Of a DNA stretch of 64,000 nt, positions 8,639 to 17,066 are shown piece after piece. The DNA lies in NCBI GenBank assembly GCA_938743325.2, contig OW568876.1:434001-498000 (forward strand), written 5' to 3'. Below the pieces are notes generated by a model that was not told the DNA's origin, made no database searches, and worked only from the letters and a program-made list of their open reading frames with translations. Each line of letters opens with the position of its first letter. The stretch's first letter is position 1. This DNA comes from Pycnococcus provasolii. Taxonomy: Eukaryota; Chlorophyta; Pseudoscourfieldiophyceae; Pseudoscourfieldiales; Pycnococcaceae. A program made the translations under genes and the position numbers.

Positions 8639-10222
8639 ATGCTCCGCCGTGGTGGATCAAGTGCGCTCAACTCACTCACTGGTATAGGACTCGTCGCGCG
8701 TTCAGGCTCAGGAACGCCAGCAGCGTATACGGCTGCGCTTGGCGTATCATCGTCGTCGTCGTCGCTTCAAGGAGAATGCGCGCACGCCAACGGGTGTCTG
8801 TGCACGTCGTGTTGTGCGGGAAATGGCAACCCTAGACGTGGCATCAGCACCGCGGCCGCGGCGGACGTCCTGTCAGCTCCGCGGCGATCCCGCTCACGCG
8901 CAGTGGGTCACGGCCACGGTCTCTCATGTCCGTGCGAAAGCTGTGCGGAAACCAACTCTCGGGTGTCGTCAAAGCGTGGCATCAGCTCCGCGGCGGACTC
9001 AGGAAACCGAGGCGTCGTGTTCATGGCGGCCGGTGAAGTCGAAGTGAAGCCCATCGACTTTCCCAAGCTCGAGCTCGACAGCATGTCCAGCCCCGTCCCG
9101 AGCGAGAGGCAGAAGCGCAAGTGCGAGCACGGCGTCATCCTCAAGGTGACGACGACGAACATTTGCGGTTCTGACCAGCACATGGTGCGCGGGCGCACGT
9201 CGCTCACCGGCGGATATATGGTCCTCGGACACGAGATCACCGGAGAGGTGATCGAGTGCGGCAAGGACGTCGAGTACATCAAGGAGGGTGACCTGTGCAG
9301 CGTGCCGTTCAACATTGCGTGCGGACGCTGTGTCATGTGCAAGGCAGGACACACGGGCGTCTGCCTGAACGTGAACCCTGGCCGAGCGGGCGCGGCATAC
9401 GGCTACGTTGACATGGGTGGCTGGATTGGCGGCCAGTCGGAGTACGTCATGGTTCCGTACGCGGACTTCAACCTTCTGAAGTTCCCTGACAAGGACCAAG
9501 CCTTGGAGAAGATCAAGCACCTCACGCTGCTGAGCGACATCTTCCCCACCGGCTACCACGGCGCGGTGTCCGCCGGCGTCGGGCCGGGCAAGATCGCGTA
9601 CGTCGCCGGCGCCGGACCGGTTGGCCTCGCCTGCGCGGCATCTTGTCAGCTTCTCGGCGCCGCCGTCGTGATTGTCGGCGACATGATCCCCGAGCGCCTC
9701 GAGCAGGCGAAGTCGTTCGGGTGCGAGGTGGTTGACATCAAAAAGGGTCCCGTCAAGGACCAGATTGCGGAGATCCTCGGCACGCCGGAGGTTGACTGCG
9801 CGATCGACTGCGTCGGCTTCGAGGCGCGCGGATGCGGCCACAACCACGGAACGGAGAAGCCTGCCCAGGTGCTGAACGACTGCATGGAGATCACCAAGGC
9901 TGCCGGTGGCATTGGCATTCCAGGCCTGTACGTGACGGAGGACCCCGGTGGTGTGGATGACAACGCGAGGACTGGCAGCCTCGCGATGCGCCTCGGCTTG
10001 GGATGGAGCAAGAGCCAGCACTTCGTGACAGGCCAGTGTCCCGTGATGCGCTACCACCGCGACCTGATGAATGCCATCCTCTACGATAAGATTGACATTG
10101 CAGGTGCGGTGAATGCGAAGGTCATCAGCTTGGAGGAGGCGCCTGCGGGTTACAAGGACTTCGACAAGGGTGCCGCGGTGAAGTACGTCATTGACCCGCA
10201 CGGAACGACGATGAAGCACTGA
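8639..10222 (+). CDS. fdhA: Zinc formaldehyde dehydrogenase, glutathione-independent (FdhA-like), organelle-targeted
   Basis: Medium-chain dehydrogenase that oxidises formaldehyde with NAD+, related to bacterial FdhA. The catalytic zinc region reads NICGSDQH and GHEITGEV. The structural zinc loop is CGRCVMCKAGHTGVC. The Rossmann motif is GAGPVGLACA. GRAGAAYGYVDMGGWIGGQ and the long central insertion are typical of the FdhA subgroup rather than of S-hydroxymethylglutathione dehydrogenase. Bacterial FdhA is about 400 residues; this protein has 527 because of a ~127-residue leader. The leader contains two similar units, HANGCLCTSC...RRGIST and HGHGLSCPCESC...KRGISS, basic and Cys-rich, possibly an organelle presequence. 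ATG 8639 lies in a good context (CACCATG). Confidence 0.92.
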   Translation: MLRRGGSSALNSLTGIGLVARSGSGTPAAYTAALGVSSSSSSLQGECAHANGCLCTSCCAGNGNPRRGISTAAAADVLSAPRRSRSRAVGHGHGLSCPCESCAETNSRVSSKRGISSAADSGNRGVVFMAAGEVEVKPIDFPKLELDSMSSPVPSERQKRKCEHGVILKVTTTNICGSDQHMVRGRTSLTGGYMVLGHEITGEVIECGKDVEYIKEGDLCSVPFNIACGRCVMCKAGHTGVCLNVNPGRAGAAYGYVDMGGWIGGQSEYVMVPYADFNLLKFPDKDQALEKIKHLTLLSDIFPTGYHGAVSAGVGPGKIAYVAGAGPVGLACAASCQLLGAAVVIVGDMIPERLEQAKSFGCEVVDIKKGPVKDQIAEILGTPEVDCAIDCVGFEARGCGHNHGTEKPAQVLNDCMEITKAAGGIGIPGLYVTEDPGGVDDNARTGSLAMRLGLGWSKSQHFVTGQCPVMRYHRDLMNAILYDKIDIAGAVNAKVISLEEAPAGYKDFDKGAAVKYVIDPHGTTMKH

Positions 10223-10396
10223 GAACCAAAAGAAACAAATGAATAGATAAATTTATCGGGACAAGGGAGGACGTGAGTGAACGAGTGGGTGCTCTGAGGA
10301 AGGCGTCGCCTTTATATATGAAAGAAAAGTAGAAGGCAATCTTGTTTTACACTTTTTACACTTTGCTAATAGAATCTAGCGCGGTGACAAGAGTGT

Positions 10397-10795
10397 CTAT
10401 CTGTTAGCGGCCGTATTGGATCGTTTCCACTCTGAGACTCGACGTCCGCACTTGAGCATGTACAGTTCACTCTGCAGGAAAAATAGTCCGAACGCAGGAA
10501 TTGCGACGCATGCTGTTCGACCTGAGGGTCCCAGTGCCCTAGCGACGGATGGAGATGTTTTGAGAGCCGCGAACATGAGTGCGGACGACGTCGCTGCAGC
10601 AGCTGCAAAGTACTTGAATCCGTGCACGAACGCCTCGGATCGGCATGCGTCAACGAGTTGAGCGTGTTGTTGTTCAAACGGAAGCTTGAGCGAATCGTCC
10701 GTGATTGTGAGACTGTTCGACATGGTGTGTCTTGGTTGTCCTGTGAGCGCGGAGGATTCAGGTTGCTGTGGTTCCTGAGGTGGCGAGCGCGCCAT
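10397..10795 (-). CDS. Small membrane protein, ENOD93-like
   Basis: Protein of 132 residues from ATG 10795, or 108 from ATG 10723 (MSNSLTITDD). Two hydrophobic helices are predicted: FKYFAAAAATSSALMFAALK and a stretch near CVAIPAFGLFFLQSELYML. The order CRSEAFVHGFKYF...P...A...FGLFF...LKCGRR resembles the plant early-nodulin-93 family, whose members are about 100 residues and mitochondrial (related to HIG1-type proteins). The match is by eye and modest. It shares a ~200 bp promoter with the fibrillin gene and converges on formaldehyde dehydrogenase. A longer frame up to about 11041 exists but overlaps the fibrillin start and is probably not translated. Confidence 0.5.
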   Translation of the reverse strand: MARSPPQEPQQPESSALTGQPRHTMSNSLTITDDSLKLPFEQQHAQLVDACRSEAFVHGFKYFAAAAATSSALMFAALKTSPSVARALGPSGRTACVAIPAFGLFFLQSELYMLKCGRRVSEWKRSNTAANR

Positions 10796-10997
10796 GAAGG
10801 ATGAAGGGCGAGAACGACGCCGGGCAGCCGAATGACAAAATGAGACTGTGTCGAGGCCAGAAGTCGAGGCATGAATGGGGGTTAGTCTAACTTCAGGCAA
10901 TGATGAATGAGTGCAATGAGTTCGGGGTTGGAGGCCCCTTTCGTCCCAGTTCCCACTTGTACTTCTGGCCACAAACACAAAACTTCGTGTCGTGGCC

Positions 10998-12005
10998 ATG
11001 CTGGGCACCAATAATGCGTCGCATGCATCTCGCGTCAACACTACGAATATTAGGGCGTCTCGATGTCGATGTCAGAAAACGTCCTGTCGTCGTTTTCCAA
11101 GAAGCTATCTACGCAATACGCCGGCTGCACTGGCAGCAGCTGAAGATTCAACGCCATCATCAGTGGCGGACGCTGCTGGGGAAGTAACCTTAGGAGAATC
11201 CTACGAAGAGGATCGAGCACTTCAGCGTCTGCTCACATTGTGCGCATCCACAAACAGAGGCGCGGATGCTGGACCGACACGCAGAGGGGAGGTCGAGGAG
11301 GCTTGCGTAGAACTCGAACGACTCGCCGCAGCAAAGGATGCTGTAGGAGAGTACCTGCCCGACGTACTTGACGGACTCTGGAGACTGCAGTACACGACGG
11401 CGGCGGACGTCACGTCCATCCTCGACTTGAAAACGAACCAAGTCGCTCGTGTTGGCGGCATCTTCCAGAAGTTCAGCAGAGACGACGATGGAACGCTCGT
11501 CGTCGAGAATATCACAGAGTTTGGACCGCGCGAAGTGCCCCCAACCGAGGTGGAGACGCCCTTGGGTACCATCCCTATCCCCACCTTCTGGGATCCAAAT
11601 ATTCTACTGAGCGAAGTCGACGACGCAGTGACGTTCACCGTGCGTGCGACGTACGACGTCGCGAGCGGACGACGCATTCGCCTCAAGTTTCAGGAGGCTC
11701 GTGTCAGCGACGTGTCCATCTCGTCGCTCGCGGAGGCGGTCGTCGCGCCCGCCCTGCTCCCTCGAGGACAGCTGCAGATGGAAATTTTGCAGTCCATACG
11801 TGACTTGGACATAAGCGTGCCACTCAGCACATCTACGTCAGGTACGAGCGCCGGTGGAGATCGTTCGTTCTGGTCGCCGCTGCCAAGCAACAACGCCGAG
11901 AGTTCCCCAGGAGCATCGTACGTCATTACACCAGTCTGCGGAGGATCGGCATTTGTCGGCCGTGCCGTGGGCACGAGCGGTAGATTCGTGTTCACGAAAG
12001 AGTGA
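10998..12005 (+). CDS. Plastid lipid-associated protein (PAP/fibrillin)
   Basis: Lipocalin-like lipid-binding protein of plastoglobules or thylakoids, 335 residues from ATG 10998. The first ~60 residues are a plastid-type leader rich in Ser, Arg and Cys. The PAP domain begins around residue 75 (ALQRLLTLCASTNRG) and shows the diagnostic LDGLWRLQYTT, a middle VGGIFQKFS, and the closing YVITPVCGGSAF...FVFTKE, which corresponds to the usual family ending. Length and layout fit well. The role is probably carotenoid or quinone handling and photoprotection, but the subfamily is not resolved. It converges on the WRC gene with 150 bp between stops. Confidence 0.85.
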   Translation: MLGTNNASHASRVNTTNIRASRCRCQKTSCRRFPRSYLRNTPAALAAAEDSTPSSVADAAGEVTLGESYEEDRALQRLLTLCASTNRGADAGPTRRGEVEEACVELERLAAAKDAVGEYLPDVLDGLWRLQYTTAADVTSILDLKTNQVARVGGIFQKFSRDDDGTLVVENITEFGPREVPPTEVETPLGTIPIPTFWDPNILLSEVDDAVTFTVRATYDVASGRRIRLKFQEARVSDVSISSLAEAVVAPALLPRGQLQMEILQSIRDLDISVPLSTSTSGTSAGGDRSFWSPLPSNNAESSPGASYVITPVCGGSAFVGRAVGTSGRFVFTKE

Positions 12006-12158
12006 GGTGAAAAATCTTTTTTCCTTGTTACAAAATGCTTGATCAGAATGCTGTTTCAAGTTCCTAGCTTGTCGTTTCAATGTCAATGCAGTGGGTTGTG
12101 GGTGTGGGTGTGAAAACTCAGAAGAGATGAAAGCTACCTTAGCTTTTCGGCTCCCGCG

Positions 12159-12989
12159 TTAGAGGCCGAACACCTTGATGACGCGTGGCGCCGTCTTGCG
12201 AAAGTCTTGAAAGTCGTAGTCAAAGACGTTTGCAATCCAAGCCAGCGCGTCCTTCGTGAGGAACGGGCTCTCCAACATGTGCTGCACCTTCTCCTGCAGC
12301 TCCGCCGCCGAGCATCCAGTCTTCTTGAAGTGCTCGACGAGAATCAGCTTGAGGATCGCTTCGCCGCGTATGGTAGCGATGTGCTTTTCCTCCATCATGT
12401 TCGCTTGTGCAGCCGCCGTCACAGCCGCCGTCTGCGCCGTGCGTTGCTTCTTCGCCTCGTCGGTCGCTTTCTTCGCCGTGCGCACCTTCTTGCCTTCGGC
12501 GGCTGGCAAGGGTGGCGGGGTGTTGCCAGCCGCTTCATGACGCGGGCGCTTGGGAGCGCGCTTTCCCACGCCGTATTCGCCTTTTGCAGGCGCCGGGTAT
12601 CTAGGCTTTGCAGGAGGTGCGCCGTGCTGCGAGGTGCTGTGCCTCTGCCGCTCGGCGCGGTGATACGTGCAGTACACGTCGCCAGGCGCCGCGTCGTTCT
12701 TGCACTGCCTTCCCGGCCCCTTGCACCTCTGGCATTGCCTGCGTTTCGACGTGTTGAGGCCACCACTCGCATTGGCAGCACCGGCACCACCACCAAGGGT
12801 ATGGTTTGTCGCCGCCGTCTTCCCTTTGCTGCTTTTCGCAAGATTGCTAACCTCCATAGATGGCACAGAGTTCTTCTGAGAATTCTTCTGAGAATTCTTC
12901 GGAGATGGCGATGGCAATGGCAATGGTGGCGCTGATGTGAATGCCAGTGAAGTTTTGTTAGCTCCTGCCAGTGGAGTCATTGACGTCAT
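12159..12989 (-). CDS. WRC-domain protein
   Basis: Predicted nuclear DNA-binding protein of 276 residues, starting at ATG 12989 (a second ATG lies at 12980). Residues around RRQCQRCKGPGRQCKND...VYCTYH show C-x9-C-x10-C-x2-H, exactly the spacing of the plant WRC zinc motif, with basic residues after the His as in that family. The middle is Lys/Arg-rich (VGKRAPKRPRHE, GKKVRTAKKA), giving likely nuclear localisation. The C-terminal ~80 residues (from about IATIRGEAILKLI to IKVFGL) form a compact, well-composed domain that I cannot name. No QLQ domain is seen, so it is not a canonical growth-regulating factor. Repeats PKNSQKNSQKNS lie near the N-terminus. Confidence 0.7.
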   Translation of the reverse strand: MTSMTPLAGANKTSLAFTSAPPLPLPSPSPKNSQKNSQKNSVPSMEVSNLAKSSKGKTAATNHTLGGGAGAANASGGLNTSKRRQCQRCKGPGRQCKNDAAPGDVYCTYHRAERQRHSTSQHGAPPAKPRYPAPAKGEYGVGKRAPKRPRHEAAGNTPPPLPAAEGKKVRTAKKATDEAKKQRTAQTAAVTAAAQANMMEEKHIATIRGEAILKLILVEHFKKTGCSAAELQEKVQHMLESPFLTKDALAWIANVFDYDFQDFRKTAPRVIKVFGL

Positions 12990-13554
12990 CGAGAGAATGA
13001 GAGGGAGAGAGCCTACTCTTAATGAGAATGAGCCGAGCGACGAGTAACGCTGTGTGCTTTGTGTACTTTGTGTACTTTGTGACGTGACCCCTGAAGTGGT
13101 TGGGCGGAGAAACACCACACCCCTGGCTGGAGGGAGACGAAACGCCGAAAGAAAGGTACGGGTCCTCGGAGGGGCCTCGGAGGGGAGGGGGAAAGCCCAA
13201 AAGCAGTGACCTTGATGGGACGCACCCGGCACCGCACTGGGTGGGATTGGACGGGTGTTAGGGTTAGGGTTAGGGTTACGGGGTTAGGGTTAGGGTTACG
13301 GCTGGACTTCGGGGGTCATCCCGGGGGCGGGGGGAGGGAAAGGGCGAAGCAGGAAGCCCAACATGGAAGAGGGGACGCACCGCACGGGACGGGACGGGTT
13401 AGGGTTTTAGGAGGGGTGTTAGGGTTAGGGTTAGGGTTAGTCTGCCCCCTTTCTTTGTCTGAATGAAGTGACCTGTCGTCTGTCGCCGGGCGCACATATT
13501 CTCGCTCATATTCATCCATTCCGACGCTCGCCCGTCGTCATCGTCATCATCACC
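12990..13554. other. Divergent promoter region between WRC and AP2 genes
   Basis: Contains two TTAGGG arrays listed separately, a triple GTGTACTTT patch at 13055-13080 and G-rich runs. No gene seen. Confidence 0.55.
13255..13440 (+). repeat. Two TTAGGG-type arrays upstream of the AP2 gene
   Basis: Arrays at 13255-13300 (two blocks split by ACGG) and 13397-13440, both reading TTAGGG on the + strand, which is the sense strand of the AP2 gene starting at 13555. Confidence 0.85.
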
Positions 13555-14640
13555 ATGCCGCCTTCCTCCTCTCCGGCTCGCCGTGATGCCGCTCATGATG
13601 CTCATACAGCTGCTCATGAAGAGAAGCATGTTCTGCCGTATGATGATGTTTTGTTGCCAATCCTCCCTCCATTCCCCACTGTTGGTCCATCAACATCGAA
13701 TGAGGCTGCTATGATGATGGCGACTCCTCGTCGTATCATCTCGTGGGATACGAACAAAAAGCAGATGAGATTCACGACTCCGACGCCGGAAGGCAAGTCA
13801 CGCAAGCGCACTGCTGGCACATTTGACAGTGATGGCACGCACCACCATCCGCCGCTGGAAAAGAAGAGCGACGCCTCAAACAAAGTCGACGACGTTTCTC
13901 CTCTTGCAGCAACGGAGATGCAACCTCGTGCCCGACCTCGCAAAAGTCCTCTGCCAAGTCGCGTACCGGCTGCCGCTGCTGTGGTGCAACAAACGGCACA
14001 GCCTCTTGCCATTGCATCGTCGGAAGGAGCCGAATACCGCGGAGTGTATTGGATGCAAAAGCGTCAAAACTTCCATGCACAAGTCAAAACTTCCAACGGC
14101 AAGACACTCTACGTCGGGCGGTCCGCTGATGCCAAAGAGGCAGCGTTCATGCGCGATCGCGCTTGGCGCGACTTGGGCAAGGATCCGTCTAAATTGAACT
14201 TCGACGACACGGTACCGATACCTGACGAGTACCTCGCCTCGGTGGCTAAAGCCAGCAAGAAAACATGGGACTTTCTTGTGGGGCAACAAACTGCGCAACA
14301 ACCGTCGTCAGCGCCATCGGCAGAGAATGAGGATGATGGTGGTGCTCTTCTTGAAGCCGCTCAGCACGAGCACGAGATTCCTCTTGCGGCAGATGACGAC
14401 GACGAGGATGGTGGTGCTCTTCTTGAAGCCGCTCAGCACGATCACGAGGTTCCTCCTGCGGCAGCCTCCTCTCCAACCACCACCATCATCAACAACCACT
14501 ACCACTACCACTACCACTACCACTACAACATTCACAACGGCGCGTCGGCGACGTTTCACATAAACAACAACAGCTCCCCCGCCGCCGCCGGCATACCCAA
14601 CACCCATCATCATGTCGCGCAATCACCATCCGCTGAATGA
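13555..14640 (+). CDS. Single AP2/ERF-domain transcription factor
   Basis: Sequence-specific DNA-binding regulator of 361 residues from ATG 13555 (context CACCATG). One AP2 domain lies at about residues 160-217: EYRGVYWMQKRQNFHAQVK, then KTLYVGRSADAKEAAFMRDR and LNFDD. The YRGV start, the central aromatic/basic strand and the helix with AA...RD fit; the usual WAAEIR is replaced by FHAQVK, which is common in algal members. Upstream is a basic patch (SRKRTAG). Downstream is an in-frame duplication, GGALLEAAQHEHEIP and GGALLEAAQHDHEVP, then a His/Tyr tract (YHYHYHYHY). Regulon unknown. The recurrent 3' element's end block follows at 14742-14758. Confidence 0.85.
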   Translation: MPPSSSPARRDAAHDAHTAAHEEKHVLPYDDVLLPILPPFPTVGPSTSNEAAMMMATPRRIISWDTNKKQMRFTTPTPEGKSRKRTAGTFDSDGTHHHPPLEKKSDASNKVDDVSPLAATEMQPRARPRKSPLPSRVPAAAAVVQQTAQPLAIASSEGAEYRGVYWMQKRQNFHAQVKTSNGKTLYVGRSADAKEAAFMRDRAWRDLGKDPSKLNFDDTVPIPDEYLASVAKASKKTWDFLVGQQTAQQPSSAPSAENEDDGGALLEAAQHEHEIPLAADDDDEDGGALLEAAQHDHEVPPAAASSPTTTIINNHYHYHYHYHYNIHNGASATFHINNNSSPAAAGIPNTHHHVAQSPSAE

Positions 14641-14974
14641 GGTGAAAGATGCAGCGGAGACTCTTCTTCTTTGCCATGGAATTTTTGTAAAATCAAAGCT
14701 GTAACAGTTGCAAGCTTCACAACAACTTGTCATTCCGTACGGTCGTCCATTCACACCAGCGCATTCACATGTATCATCCAGCCCATTCATTGGTAAAATG
14801 CAGGGTACAACACAATCTTTTAGGTACAGCACGCACGCGACGACGCCACCCTCCTCAACTCAACGTCGAGCTGGGCGCATGCTTATATGCTCCGACATGA
14901 TTCAGAAAGAAACGTGTGTGTGTGTGTGTTTATTACGTGAGTGAGGCCTTAATATTAGGTGGTGTAACCTTAAT
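14641..14974. other. Convergent intergenic AP2/FolD
   Basis: Holds the partial 3' element and a (GT)n tract at 14912-14928. No gene seen. Confidence 0.5.
14701..14758 (+). promoter_or_regulatory. Recurrent 3' element, partial copy (after AP2 gene)
   Basis: Only the second half is clear: ACTTGTCATTCCGTACGGTCGTCCATTCACACC, sharing GGTCGTCCATTCACACC with the others; the CAGTAATG block is not conserved. Confidence 0.5.
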
Positions 14975-16165
14975 TTATTTTACAGTGTGTGTGTTTTTGT
15001 TTTTGTTTTTTGAATTTGAAAAAATATGTTGGTGCTGCCGTTCCCACGCGGCGATGACGTTTTCAACCAGAAAGGCTACCGTTAGCGGGCCAACGCCGCC
15101 AGGTACCGGGCTCACCGCTAGCGCGGGACTTTCGGCGGCGAACACGCTCGCGTGCACGTCGCCAAGCACTTGGTAGTCGTTTCCACTCGACAGGCTGCCC
15201 TCAACGGTGATGCCCACGTCCACGACCACCGCGCCGGGACTGATCAAGTCCGCTGTCAGATAGCCTGGTGCGCCGACGGCAGTAAAAATGATCTCCGCGC
15301 CGCGCGTGAGCCTAGACACGTGCTCGCGCGCCGCGTGTGCATCCTCCTCCGGCACGCTGTCCGGGTGCACGATCGGTGCGAGTGCTGCCCTCGACACGAG
15401 GCTCACAGACGACGCGCCGAGCGCGCGCAGGAGAAGTGCAAGAGGCAGTCCAGCTGTAGAGCCGTCCCCAAGCACACAGCACGCTCGACCGACGACGCTG
15501 TGACCGTGTGCCATTAAGAGCCCGACGGCGGCGCGTGGTGCGCAGGGGAGCATTGCACTCGGGACAGAAACGCGGCCGTCATCATCGTCGTCGTCGTCGT
15601 CGTCGTCGTAGTGTGAAACAGGTGCGGCGGTGGAAACGACGGCAACGGGCGGGCTGTGATCCCACGTGTGCATGGCGAACATCCTTGGGTGCAACATGCC
15701 GTCGTTCGCAAACGCCTGCGCTAGCAGGCCCATGTGTAGAGGGTGCATGCCGTCGACGTCTTTCGCGACACCTACCGATGTCGTCACCATCCTTGAGTCC
15801 ACCTGAGGTGGCAGCGGCAGTTGGCAGAACACGCCGCTGATGTGGGTTTGTCTGCGTAGGTTTCGTATTGCCTGAGCAATGTCGCTCGTCGATGAAGTCT
15901 CGCTCATGCGCACGAGCTGGAAGTTGACGCCCGTTGTCTCGCACGCCTCTCGCTTGCGCCGCATGTACAACTCTGCGTCCGGTCGATTTCCCACGAGCAC
16001 CGCCGCGAGCGCGGGTGGCTCGACTCCTCGACCAACTCCTTTCACGACTCTGCTGCGCAGGTGCTCGAATGCCGCACGCACGACCGACGCGCCGTGAAGG
16101 AGCTGCGGGCGCCCTGAAGGTGGCGCACATGACGACGCACATGTTGCACGCATGAGAGGTTCCAT
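14975..16165 (-). CDS. folD: Bifunctional methylenetetrahydrofolate dehydrogenase/cyclohydrolase
   Basis: One-carbon enzyme interconverting 5,10-methylene- and 10-formyl-tetrahydrofolate. Residues 67-71 give the substrate Tyr/Lys pair (YMRRK) after AAVLVGNRPDAEL; GVFCQLPLP and KDVDGMHPLHMG are the family motifs; the NADP fold shows GHSVVGRACCVLGDGSTAG, and the end PVPGGVGPLTVAFLVENV is diagnostic. The protein has 396 residues against about 290-300 for bacterial FolD. The excess is a ~50-residue insertion before the Rossmann half, including ten consecutive Asp near residue 190, plus a Lys/Asn tail (SKNKNKNTHTVK). A short Ala/Ser-rich leader could target an organelle. ATG 16165. Confidence 0.92.
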   Translation of the reverse strand: MEPLMRATCASSCAPPSGRPQLLHGASVVRAAFEHLRSRVVKGVGRGVEPPALAAVLVGNRPDAELYMRRKREACETTGVNFQLVRMSETSSTSDIAQAIRNLRRQTHISGVFCQLPLPPQVDSRMVTTSVGVAKDVDGMHPLHMGLLAQAFANDGMLHPRMFAMHTWDHSPPVAVVSTAAPVSHYDDDDDDDDDDGRVSVPSAMLPCAPRAAVGLLMAHGHSVVGRACCVLGDGSTAGLPLALLLRALGASSVSLVSRAALAPIVHPDSVPEEDAHAAREHVSRLTRGAEIIFTAVGAPGYLTADLISPGAVVVDVGITVEGSLSSGNDYQVLGDVHASVFAAESPALAVSPVPGGVGPLTVAFLVENVIAAWERQHQHIFSNSKNKNKNTHTVK

Positions 16166-16362
16166 CGCGAGCCAGGAACGGGGGAGGGAGGTTCTGGAGG
16201 GAGGGGGGGGGGAGGGGGGAGGGAAGAATTAGGCCGACCTGGTGTGGATCCCCCCCTGGCAGCTGGAGGGAAAATCCAGAGGGGAACACGGCACTGCTCT
16301 CTCTCCCCTCTCCCCTCTCCATAGGAAGCTTGTTCGGCGCAAACCAACCACGGGTCGCTTTC

Positions 16363-16665
16363 ATGGCGCAGCAGCGCGGCATGAAAGGTAATGGCGCGCC
16401 TTCTTCGTCTTCTTCACTCACGTCGGACTTGGTGCTGTCAGTCTTGTCGTCCAAGGTGACTTCTCTTGATAATGTGCAATCGTCCGCACTCGCGTCACTA
16501 GCTCGCCTGCGCCAGGAGGAGGCGCTCATTCGCGAAGAACTTGCGTCGAGGAATCGGGGGGAAGACGAAGGAGCTCACCACATGTTCATGTTGACACCTG
16601 CACCTGCACCTGCACCTGCACCTGCCGCCGACTTGTTTGCCGCCAACGGGACGACGTTGCCGTGA
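16363..16665 (+). CDS. Small hypothetical protein with coiled-coil stretch
   Basis: A 100-residue frame from ATG 16363, divergent from FolD. The middle (VTSLDNVQSSALASLARLRQ) has heptad-like spacing and a helical, acidic-basic composition that looks coding. The end carries five Pro-Ala units from CACCTG hexamers, then LFAANGTTLP. I do not recognise a family. It may be a real short gene or the first exon of a spliced one; no downstream exon was identified. Confidence 0.35.
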   Translation: MAQQRGMKGNGAPSSSSSLTSDLVLSVLSSKVTSLDNVQSSALASLARLRQEEALIREELASRNRGEDEGAHHMFMLTPAPAPAPAPAADLFAANGTTLP

Positions 16666-17066
16666 GCCGAAAGGTCTCCACTCGCTTTGGGCCAGCATAT
16701 GTCACACGCATCCGCTGGAGCGCAGCACGTCGATGCGCGGACGAGTGGCGCCACCGCACTTGTTGACGCAACCGCTTATCTAGCATGCGGGTGTAGGACT
16801 CTCGAAAAGCGAGGCGGAGACGAGCGTATTTCACGCGCGTGTCATCAATGCTGGGTGGAACTTTATATAATACCAAGTGTGTGTTTGTGTATTGTGTGTG
16901 TAAAGTAAACTTTAGTGCAAGCCTCAACTCCAAGATAGCTCTCCTTCTGCCAAAAATTGAAGAATGTGAAAGGTGTGAATCGACGACCTGTTGGACGAAG
17001 TAAAGCCAGTTCCATTACTGAATGAGCGATCTTAGTGACTAGTTGTGTTGTGTTGTGGTAAAATTG
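16666..17066. other. Intergenic; holds the DedA 3' element
   Basis: No coding sequence supported. A (GT)n patch lies at 16878-16903 and the reverse-oriented 3' element of the DedA gene at 16972-17032. Confidence 0.5.
16972..17032 (-). promoter_or_regulatory. Recurrent 3' element, copy 4 (after DedA gene, minus strand)
   Basis: On the minus strand: AGATCGCTCATTCAGTAATG, then CTTTACTTCGTCCAACAGG, then TCGTCGATTCACACC. Lies 35 bp beyond the DedA stop, showing that the element follows gene orientation. Confidence 0.8.

Noticed and set aside
8999-10219. Long open frame on the strand opposite formaldehyde dehydrogenase (about 400 codons)
   Set aside because: Arises from GC-rich third positions of the real gene; composition is His/Arg/Ala-rich with no domain signal.
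10397-11041. Full 214-codon version of the ENOD93-like frame
   Set aside because: Would overlap the fibrillin start codon on the other strand and needs a non-ATG start; the upstream part lacks protein-like composition.
13255-13440. Chromosome end or telomere-fusion scar
   Set aside because: Arrays are short, appear at many internal sites next to gene starts, and are flanked by unique genes on both sides. The head-to-head site at 2903-2929 could mimic a fusion but follows the gene-orientation rule.
14308-14622. Poly-Val frame antisense to the AP2 gene
   Set aside because: Reverse complement of the His/Tyr-rich tract.
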